From JBEIFW01 sp044370695 (GTDB taxonomy: Bacteria > Actinomycetota > Acidimicrobiia > Acidimicrobiales > Ilumatobacteraceae), in NCBI GenBank assembly GCA_044370695.1, contig JBILVB010000057.1, positions 1-20,278 of the forward strand: a DNA stretch of 20,278 nucleotides, in the 5' to 3' direction. Of the stretch, positions 14,924-20,278 are shown piece after piece. Position 1 is the stretch's first letter. Each line of letters starts with the position of its first letter. A program made the position numbers and the translations under genes. A model generated the notes under the pieces. The model was not told the DNA's origin. It saw nothing but the letters and a program-made list of their open reading frames with translations, and did no database searches.

Positions 14924-16227
14924 AGGACCTCCTCGTCGGGAACGCAACGGTCCTCACCCTGGACGGCCGCGGCGACCTCGGTGGGACCGTGGTCGCCGGC
15001 GGTGCCATCGCCATCGTCGACGGCAGGATCGCAGCGGTCGGCGAGAACGACGACGTCGTGCGGCAGCACCCGGGGCTGCCTCGGCTCGACGCCGGTGGTG
15101 GCATCGTCCTGCCGGGCCTCGTCAACACCCACACGCACCTGGCGATGACGATGTTCCGAGGCTTCGCCGACGACCTCGATCTGCAGGCATTCCTGGGCCG
15201 GTTGTTCCCGGCGGAGGCGGCCGTGCTCTCGCCGTCCACCGTCGGCCTCGGCGCAGCCGTGGCGGCTGCGGAATCGCTGCTCGCCGGGGTCACGAGCGCG
15301 CTCGACATGTTCTGGTACCCCGAGGCCACCCGGGACGCGTGCGCCGCCGTGGGCCTACGGGTGCACGGCGGTCCGGTGTTCATCGGCTTCGACGGCCCCG
15401 ACCTCGTCCCGTTCTCCGATCGGATCGCCCGCGCGACGACGGCGGACGAGCCGCCGCCCGGGACCAGGCGCTGGCTGTTCGCCCATTCGGCGTACACCTT
15501 GACGCCGGAGCAGGTCGCCGAGACCATCGCGCTCGCCCGATCCCGAGGCGCCCGGTTCCACATCCACGCAGCCGAGAACGCCGCCGAAGTCCGCGACGTC
15601 GTCGCCGCCACCGGGCGGCGACCGGTCGAACTGCTCGCCGAGCTCGGGGCACTCGGCCCCGACGTGGTGCTCGCCCACGCCGTCCACCTCGACGACCACG
15701 AGATCGCTGCGATCGCGCAGACGGGCACCGCCGTCGCGCACTGCCCAGCGTCGAATCTCAAGCTCGCGTCGGGGATCTGCCGAGTCCCCGACCTGCTCGC
15801 CGCCGGCGTCCCGGTGGGTCTCGGCACCGACGGCACTGCGTCGAGCAACGATCTGGACCTGCTGCTCGCCACCCGACTCGCCGCGCTGATCCACAAGCCG
15901 GCGGCGGACGACCCGACGGTGGTGCCGGCCCGCCGAGCGCTCGCCATGGCGACCCGGATGGGCGCCGAGATCCTCGGCGTGGGTGACGAACTCGGCACGC
16001 TGGAGGTCGGCAAGCGAGGCGACCTCGTCGTCCTGCACGCCGATCGCCCCCATCTGGTCCCGAGCTACGACCCGTTCGCGACCGTCGTCTACGCCGCCGG
16101 GCGGGGCGACGTGCGCCACGTCGTGGTGGACGGCCGCATCGTGGTCGACGAGGGCCGTCTCACGACCGTCGAGATGGCCCCGTTGCTCGACGAACTGCGC
16201 GCACTCGGTCGCCGTATCGCCGGCTGA
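14920..16227 (+). CDS. Amidohydrolase: adenosine/5'-methylthioadenosine/S-adenosylhomocysteine deaminase family
   Basis: This 435-residue metal-dependent deaminase is of the TRZ/ATZ/MtaD branch of the amidohydrolases. The metal ligands are visible: HTH in GLVNTHTHLAM (H71, H73), FHIHAAEN (H216, with acid E219), AHAVHLDDHE (about 252-261) and GLGTDGTASSND (D304). The flanking beta-sandwich is present at both ends (1-60 and about 370-412, DLVVLHADRPH, VVVDGRIVVDEG). Length agrees with MTA/SAH deaminases (about 430). The GTG start overlaps the phosphorylase stop as GTGA, so the two enzymes are translationally coupled and should act in sequence: deamination of the 6-amino nucleoside, then phosphorolysis. 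An aminofutalosine deaminase or a guanine-type deaminase is a less likely alternative. Confidence 0.9.
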   Translation: MKDLLVGNATVLTLDGRGDLGGTVVAGGAIAIVDGRIAAVGENDDVVRQHPGLPRLDAGGGIVLPGLVNTHTHLAMTMFRGFADDLDLQAFLGRLFPAEAAVLSPSTVGLGAAVAAAESLLAGVTSALDMFWYPEATRDACAAVGLRVHGGPVFIGFDGPDLVPFSDRIARATTADEPPPGTRRWLFAHSAYTLTPEQVAETIALARSRGARFHIHAAENAAEVRDVVAATGRRPVELLAELGALGPDVVLAHAVHLDDHEIAAIAQTGTAVAHCPASNLKLASGICRVPDLLAAGVPVGLGTDGTASSNDLDLLLATRLAALIHKPAADDPTVVPARRALAMATRMGAEILGVGDELGTLEVGKRGDLVVLHADRPHLVPSYDPFATVVYAAGRGDVRHVVVDGRIVVDEGRLTTVEMAPLLDELRALGRRIAG

Positions 16228-16570
16228 CCCCGGCGGTCATGGCACCTGCACCCGCATCCGACGGGACCGCCTCGGCGCTGCGGCGGACCGCCCCCACCGT
16301 GATCTCGTGCAGGGCCTCGGTCCAGTCCGCCGACGTGGTGACCGCAAGGATCGGATCGACGATGATGGCCAAGACGAAGGCACTGACCTCCAGCGTGACG
16401 AGGTCTCGGCTCAGCACCGCTTCTCGCGGGATCGTTCCCGGCCAGTGCCGGCGGGCACGATCGAACACCGGTTGCACCACCACGAGCACGACGATGATCA
16501 CGAGCAAGACGACCGGAACGACCACCCACAGCGTCCTCAGCGCGGGCAGGAACGCAACGGCTCCGCTCAT
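16160..16570 (-). CDS. Small membrane protein of unknown function
   Basis: I do not recognise this 136-residue protein. A strongly hydrophobic segment at about 14-33 (LWVVVPVVLLVIIVVLVVVQ) is followed by a basic patch (FDRARRHW) and a second moderately hydrophobic segment (about 62-79, VSAFVLAIIVDPILAVTT). The tail (95-136) is rich in Ala, Arg and Ser, with no motif I can name. ATG 16570 is the most natural start; a GTG at 16588 would add six residues. No clear ribosome-binding site or TANNNT box is visible. Its last 68 bp overlap the end of the deaminase gene in antisense, so the true end may carry little constraint. It is supported mainly by the membrane segments and by filling an otherwise empty gap. 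Confidence 0.5.
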   Translation of the reverse strand: MSGAVAFLPALRTLWVVVPVVLLVIIVVLVVVQPVFDRARRHWPGTIPREAVLSRDLVTLEVSAFVLAIIVDPILAVTTSADWTEALHEITVGAVRRSAEAVPSDAGAGAMTAGVSRRYGDRVRAVRRATGPSRRS

Positions 16571-16635
16571 CGCAGCTTCGGTTCCCACGTCCCCGCACCC
16601 CCACGCCTCCCACCCGGCGCTAGCGGGCTACGCGG

Positions 16636-17682
16636 TCACCCTCGCCCGGCGTCATCCCGGGAAGTCGACCGGGGCGTCGACCGGGCCCTGCTCGGTGCAA
16701 CGCGCGGCGGCTCACCCGGTTGCTTGGGGTACACCGGCGGCCACGGCGCATCGGGCAGTCCGGCCTCCTGGTCCCGACGGACGAGCGTCAGCAACGGTTC
16801 GAGCGACTGCGGTTCGGCCCCGGCCCACGGGTCGCCCTCCGCTGCCAGCCGGGCCGGCACCGTCGTGAGCGTGAGCGACTCCGGGTCGAGCGCGTCGAGT
16901 TCGTCCCACCGGAACGGCGCCGACACCTGGCCGGTCACCCGCGGCCGTACGCACCACGCGCCGAACACCGTCTTGTGCGGGGCGTTCTGGTTGAAATCGA
17001 CGAAGACCCGGGCCCCACGCGCCTGTTTCCACCACTCGTCGGTCACGAGGGTCGGGTGGCGCCGGGCGAGCTCGCGCGCGACCGCCACCGCTGCGGCGCG
17101 CACGGCGATTGCGTCCCAACGCCGTTCCAGACGGACGTGGACGTGGAGCCCTCGGTTCCCGGTCGTCTTGGGAAGGCCGACCAGCCCGAGTTCCTCGAGG
17201 AGTTCGCGCGTCGCTCGTGCCGCAGCGCGCACCTCGGCGAACCGGACGCCCGGTTGCGGATCGAGGTCGACGCGGAGCTCGTCGACGTGTTCGGGATCGT
17301 CCACCCGGAACGCCCAGGGGTGGAACCCGATGCAGCCGAGGTTCACGGCCCACAGGACGTGCGAGAGGTCGGCGAGCACCAGGGCGTTCGACAGCGTGCC
17401 GTTCGGTGTCGACACGATCGTGGTGCAAAGCCACGGCGGTGCACCGACCGGCACCCGCTTCTGGAAGAACGACTTCCCCGCCGCCCCGTCCGGGAACCGC
17501 TCCAGCATCGTCGGGCGATCGCCCAATGCCCGCAGCAGCGGCTCCTCGACGGCGAGGTAGTAGCGGACGAGATCCGCCTTCGTCTCCCCGCTCGGAGGGA
17601 AGAACACCTTCTGCGGGTTGGTGATCGTGACCGTCCGGCCCGCAGCCGCGATCGGCAGGCCGGGTTCGGCGGACCGGGGCAC
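16636..17682 (-). CDS. Stand-alone LigD-type polymerase/primase domain (archaeo-eukaryotic primase superfamily)
   Basis: This 348-residue protein matches the polymerase domain of bacterial LigD, without the ligase or phosphoesterase domains. Landmarks are ITNPQKVFFP, ERFPDGAAGKSFFQKRVP (61-78), LADLSHVLWAVNLGCIGFHPW (about 103-123), the metal-binding DLDP (D139, D141), TTGNRGLHVHV (173-183, H180), and the third acidic motif VFVDFNQN (D229). Stand-alone relatives in mycobacteria (PolD1/PolD2) fill gaps and insert ribonucleotides in DNA repair. GTG 17682 follows TAGTGT by seven bases. An ATG at 17718 would add twelve residues and has a GGAGGA eleven bases upstream, so the start is not certain. 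The tail (about 325-348) is basic and disordered. No Ku or ligase gene is in the window. Confidence 0.88.
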   Translation of the reverse strand: MPRSAEPGLPIAAAGRTVTITNPQKVFFPPSGETKADLVRYYLAVEEPLLRALGDRPTMLERFPDGAAGKSFFQKRVPVGAPPWLCTTIVSTPNGTLSNALVLADLSHVLWAVNLGCIGFHPWAFRVDDPEHVDELRVDLDPQPGVRFAEVRAAARATRELLEELGLVGLPKTTGNRGLHVHVRLERRWDAIAVRAAAVAVARELARRHPTLVTDEWWKQARGARVFVDFNQNAPHKTVFGAWCVRPRVTGQVSAPFRWDELDALDPESLTLTTVPARLAAEGDPWAGAEPQSLEPLLTLVRRDQEAGLPDAPWPPVYPKQPGEPPRVAPSRARSTPRSTSRDDAGRG

Positions 17683-17689
17683 GGCGCCG

Positions 17690-17695
17690 ACACTA
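17690..17695 (-). promoter_or_regulatory. -10 box (TAGTGT) for the LigD-type polymerase, leaderless type
   Basis: Minus-strand TAGTGT ends seven bases before GTG 17682. If the ATG at 17718 is the real start, this box would lie inside the gene and be meaningless. Confidence 0.4.
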
Positions 17696-17827
17696 CCGAG
17701 CCCGTCTGCGGTGACCATCCGTCAGGAAATCCTCCGGACGCGCATCCAGACGACCGACAACTCCGTACACCAGGCGTCGGTCGGAGATGACGACGCCCGC
17801 AGAACGGCTACGGGCGCAACGACTGAT

Positions 17828-17842
17828 GGGCCGGACCGGCCC
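17828..17842 (+). promoter_or_regulatory. 5'-leader hairpin upstream of the DUF4397 gene
   Basis: GGGCCGGACCGGCCC is a perfect inverted repeat with 7-base arms. It ends five bases before the AGAGAGG ribosome-binding site (17848-17854) of the DUF4397 gene. It could be an mRNA stabiliser, a translational control element or a protein-binding palindrome. The rest of 17719-17861 shows only a weaker inverted repeat (GCCCG...CGGGC, about 17791-17811). Confidence 0.45.
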
Positions 17843-17861
17843 CGAACAGAGAGGCATTCCC

Positions 17862-18662
17862 ATGACCAAGCGGATTCGACGCGTCGCGGCTGCGATGACG
17901 GCTGCACTGATGGCCACCGTCGGTTTCGGCGCGGCTGCGCAGGCCCAGTCGGCAGCCTCGGTGATGCTGCTCCACGGCATCCCCGGTGCCGAGGTCGACG
18001 TGGTCGTCGACGGCACCGTGGTGATCCCCGGGTTCAAGCCAGGTCAGATGCAGGACCTGAGCTCCTTCGCCGGTCAGACCCTGAAGAACGTCGAGGTCCG
18101 GGCCGCGGGGAGCCAGACGAAGCTGATCGGGCCCATCGCTTCCTTGCCGGTGCCGGCGAGCGGGAACGCCACGGTCGTCGCCCATCTCGACGCCAGCGGC
18201 ACCCCGCGCCTGACGCCGTTCGTGAACGACACGACCCCCCTGCCCGCCGGTCAGGGCCGCCTCACGGTCCGGCACACCGCGGCTGCGCCGGCAGTCGACA
18301 TCGTGCTCGGTAGCGCTCGGCCCTTCACCAACCTCGTGAACGGCGCGCAGGCCTCCGCCGTCCTGCCGGCCGGTCCGATCGCGGGCGCCAAGGTCGCCCC
18401 GACCGGCGGCGCGCCGATCGCCGACGTCCCGACCGTGCAGCTCGCGGCGGGCACCAACCTGGTCGTCTACGCGGTGGGGAGCCTGTCGGGCAACACCTTC
18501 ACCTTCTACACGCAGGCCATCAGCGGACTCGGCGGCGCCCCCACCGTGGTGAACACCGGCGACCTCGCCGGGGTCCCGACGACCGTCGCCCTGACGCTGC
18601 TCGCCGCGCTCGGGCTTGCCACGCTCGGCGGAGCGGTCGCGATCCGGCGCCGACCGGCCTGA
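17862..18662 (+). CDS. Secreted DUF4397 protein with a sortase-signal-like C-terminus
   Basis: This is a 266-residue cell-surface protein. A signal peptide (basic MTKRIRR, hydrophobic core, cleavage near AQA-Q at 26-29) is followed by DUF4397-type beta-rich repeats, such as ASVMLLHGIPGAEVDVVVDG (32-51) and VRHTAAAPAVDIVLG (136-150). These domains are common in actinobacterial exported proteins; their role is unknown. The C-terminus has VVNTG (229-233), a hydrophobic segment (about 240-260) and a terminal IRRRPA. This is the arrangement and spacing of a sortase sorting signal, with VVNTG in place of LPXTG. ATG 17862 has a good AGAGAGG site; upstream GTG starts would spoil the signal peptide. 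The next gene, 19 bp on, is a sortase. Confidence 0.87.
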   Translation: MTKRIRRVAAAMTAALMATVGFGAAAQAQSAASVMLLHGIPGAEVDVVVDGTVVIPGFKPGQMQDLSSFAGQTLKNVEVRAAGSQTKLIGPIASLPVPASGNATVVAHLDASGTPRLTPFVNDTTPLPAGQGRLTVRHTAAAPAVDIVLGSARPFTNLVNGAQASAVLPAGPIAGAKVAPTGGAPIADVPTVQLAAGTNLVVYAVGSLSGNTFTFYTQAISGLGGAPTVVNTGDLAGVPTTVALTLLAALGLATLGGAVAIRRRPA

Positions 18663-18681
18663 GTCGGAACGAGGACCGGAC

Positions 18682-19506
18682 ATGTCCCGTCGCCTGATCG
18701 TCGCCGCTTGCCTACTCGGCTCCGGCACGCTCGGTCTTGCCGCCTGGGGGGCTCAGCGCCTCGCCACTCCGGTCACCTCGGTCGTCGCCGTCGCCGATGC
18801 GGCGGCGGCGACCGCCGTTACGGCACCGCCTGCGTCGAGCCCCCCCGGCTCGGCGGTGGTGGTCCCGGTCGAGACCGGATCGACCAACGCAGCCACGCCG
18901 ACCGTGGTCACGCGGCCGCCGGCCCCGAGTGCAGCGCCCGCCGGGCTCCCCACTCCGGCGCCCCTCCCCGCTCCGGCTCCGGTCGTCGCCCCGGCAATGC
19001 CGGGGCCCGTCCTGCCGATCGGGCCCCGCTACTCCGCGCTGCCCGAACCCGCCGTGGCACCGATCGCACCGCGATCGCTCCGGGTGGACACGGCCGACGT
19101 CCGGGACCGGCCGATCCGACCGGTCGGAATCGAGCCCTCGGGCGAACTCGAGATCCCCGACGAGACCGAGATCGGCTGGTATCGACTCGGGTCGTCACCC
19201 GGGCGCCCGGGGGCGACGGTCCTCGCCGCCCACGTCTCGTGGAACCGCTCGCTCGGACCGTTCGCCCGCCTCGCCGTCGCCAAGCCCGGCGATCCCGTCG
19301 AGCTCACACTCGCCGATGGCAGCGTTCGCCGGTACCGGATCGTCGAGCTTGCCCAATACCCGAAAGGCGCGCTCCCGACCGACCGGATCTTCTCCACGAT
19401 CGGCGACGAGCGGCTGGTGTTGATCACCTGCGGTGGGAGCTTCAATCCCTCGATCCGTCGCTACCTCGACAACATCGTCGCCTACGCCGAACCGGATCCG
19501 GGGTGA
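18682..19506 (+). CDS. Class F-type sortase (transpeptidase)
   Basis: This is a 274-residue membrane-anchored cysteine transpeptidase. A single N-terminal membrane segment (about 5-24) is followed by a long Ala/Pro/Thr/Val-rich linker (about 35-130) that would span the cell wall. The catalytic beta-barrel (about 145-270) contains IPDETEIGWYRLG (158-170), LAAHVSW (H184), VLITCGGSF (C250) and SIRRYLDNIVAYA (R259/R260), giving the complete His-Cys-Arg set. The IGWY segment and NIVAYA ending suit actinobacterial class F/E sortases. ATG 18682 follows a GAGGA site. The upstream DUF4397 gene ends 19 bp before it and is the likely substrate. Because the linker is low-complexity, codon bias there is strong but the frame is uninterrupted. 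Confidence 0.9.
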   Translation: MSRRLIVAACLLGSGTLGLAAWGAQRLATPVTSVVAVADAAAATAVTAPPASSPPGSAVVVPVETGSTNAATPTVVTRPPAPSAAPAGLPTPAPLPAPAPVVAPAMPGPVLPIGPRYSALPEPAVAPIAPRSLRVDTADVRDRPIRPVGIEPSGELEIPDETEIGWYRLGSSPGRPGATVLAAHVSWNRSLGPFARLAVAKPGDPVELTLADGSVRRYRIVELAQYPKGALPTDRIFSTIGDERLVLITCGGSFNPSIRRYLDNIVAYAEPDPG

Positions 19507-19523
19507 GCAGCCGTCACGGCTGC
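19507..19523. terminator. Hairpin between convergent sortase and luciferase-like genes
   Basis: GCAGCCGTCACGGCTGC forms a 7-base GC-rich stem with loop TCA. It begins at the base after the sortase stop codon, and its loop is the stop codon of the opposite gene (19514-19516). It could serve as a bidirectional transcription terminator. No U-tract is seen on either side, so intrinsic termination is uncertain. Confidence 0.5.
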
Positions 19524-20278
19524 GCCAGACCCGCCTCCGAAGCGATTTCCCGTAGCGTCGCCACCGGGTACGGCGGCGCAACGATGACCACGAGCCGGTC
19601 GACACCGAGATCTTCGACTCGGCGTCGGCCGGCGCTCCCGATCCGGAACCACCGGGGTTCATTCCCGCAGAACACCGACACCGAGAACGGCCGCTCGGCG
19701 GCACGACTGCGGGCCTGATGGACGAGATCGGCGAGTGCCGGATGAGCCGCCTGCGTGTTGAAACCATCGGCCACGGTGCCGGCGAGCGCCGCCATCGCCG
19801 GGCCGAATCCGCCGATCACGATCGGGGGATTCGGCCGTGGCTGCAGGAAGCCGACTCCCGACGGATCCGCCCACACCCGGCGGAGCTCATCGATCGTGTC
19901 GGCCAGCGCCGACCGCCGCGCACGGTCCCCTCCGACCGGCCGTCCGAGAGCCTGCTGTTCCCGTGCGTACGGCGTGCGCAGCCCTCCGCCCGCTCCTAGA
20001 CCGAGCTGGAGACGCCCGCCCGAGATCTCCTGCATGGTTGCGGCCGCAACCGCCAAGGTCCCGGGATCACGGTTCGCGACATTGAGGACCAATGGACCGA
20101 GCTCGACGCGGTCCGTGATCGCGGCGAGGGCCGACAGCGTCGTCCATGCTTCCAGCACGTGTGACGCCCGGTGCGCGGTGCCGGCGAGATGGTCCCACGT
20201 CCAGATTCCGTCGAAGCCGAGATCCTCGGCGGCTCGTGCCGCATCCCGGACGGCTGCCCACCGTGCGGCGAATGGATC
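19514..20278 (-). CDS. Luciferase-like (LLM class) flavin/F420-dependent oxidoreductase, 5'-truncated by window edge
   Basis: The last 254 residues of a luciferase-like monooxygenase are present. The frame stays open to the window end, so the start is missing. Family landmarks are ARAAEDLGFDGIWTWDHL near the visible N-terminus, LVLNVANRDPGTLAVAAATMQEISGGRLQLGLGAG (the classic cofactor-binding strand and loop), PIVIGGFGPAMAALAGTVADGFNT, and a C-terminal LGVDRLVVIVAPP. In actinobacteria such proteins commonly use coenzyme F420, but FMN use is possible and the substrate is unknown. A GTG at 20158 is an internal codon, not the start: conserved sequence continues upstream of it. It converges on the sortase gene with a 7-bp gap. 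Confidence 0.88.
   Translation of the reverse strand, partial: DPFAARWAAVRDAARAAEDLGFDGIWTWDHLAGTAHRASHVLEAWTTLSALAAITDRVELGPLVLNVANRDPGTLAVAAATMQEISGGRLQLGLGAGGGLRTPYAREQQALGRPVGGDRARRSALADTIDELRRVWADPSGVGFLQPRPNPPIVIGGFGPAMAALAGTVADGFNTQAAHPALADLVHQARSRAAERPFSVSVFCGNEPRWFRIGSAGRRRVEDLGVDRLVVIVAPPYPVATLREIASEAGLAQP

Noticed and set aside
16239..16868. Plus-strand open frame between the deaminase and polymerase regions
   Set aside because: Composition is Thr/Ser/Arg/Pro-rich without motifs, there is no start signal, and it overlaps the polymerase gene; the minus-strand membrane protein is the better candidate here.

Overview
The window is GC-rich bacterial DNA packed with genes on both strands. 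It has GTG starts, 4-bp stop/start overlaps and a typical actinobacterial gene set: DisA next to RadA, a class F-type sortase, a luciferase-like (probably F420-dependent) oxidoreductase, a stand-alone LigD-type polymerase and a DUF2236 protein. Several genes have a TANNNT box 6-8 bases before the start codon and no Shine-Dalgarno sequence, the pattern of actinobacterial leaderless transcripts. An actinomycetote fits well. A deep-branching class such as Acidimicrobiia is my guess, not something the sequence proves. I see no rRNA, tRNA, CRISPR array, transposase or phage gene, so this looks like ordinary chromosome.

Layout. (1) 19-2782: an ornithine/lysine decarboxylase (minus) faces an Lrp/AsnC regulator (plus) across about 200 bp that hold a striking array of inverted and tandem repeats, probably the regulator's operator. 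The regulator is translationally coupled to a DUF2236 (MpaB/rubber-oxygenase-like) gene. (2) 2724-8932 (minus): a six-gene operon reading alpha/beta hydrolase, E1-alpha, E1-beta and E2 of a branched-chain 2-oxoacid dehydrogenase complex, then a reduced E3-like flavoprotein relative lacking every catalytic residue of dihydrolipoamide dehydrogenase, then an AI-2E family permease. (3) 8973-14055 (minus): disA, radA, a membrane-anchored right-handed beta-helix protein with polysaccharide-lyase-6-like motifs, and a short-chain dehydrogenase. (4) 14081-16227 (plus): a purine nucleoside phosphorylase homologue coupled to an adenosine/MTA/SAH deaminase homologue. These start 25 bp from the divergent dehydrogenase gene, with overlapping -10 boxes between them. 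(5) 16160-17682 (minus): a small membrane protein and a LigD-type polymerase/primase. (6) 17862-19506 (plus): a secreted DUF4397 protein with a sortase-signal-like tail, followed by its probable sortase. (7) 19514-20278 (minus): a luciferase-like monooxygenase cut by the window edge.

The most interesting points are the E3-like protein that has lost its redox cysteines and His-Glu dyad but stays in the dehydrogenase operon; the phosphorylase/deaminase pair, whose residues suggest 5'-methylthioinosine salvage; the sortase with a non-LPXTG partner; the Lrp operator array; and the leaderless promoter pattern. There is no gene-free stretch longer than about 205 bp. All homology statements come from motif recognition by eye and memory of the families; no searches were run.
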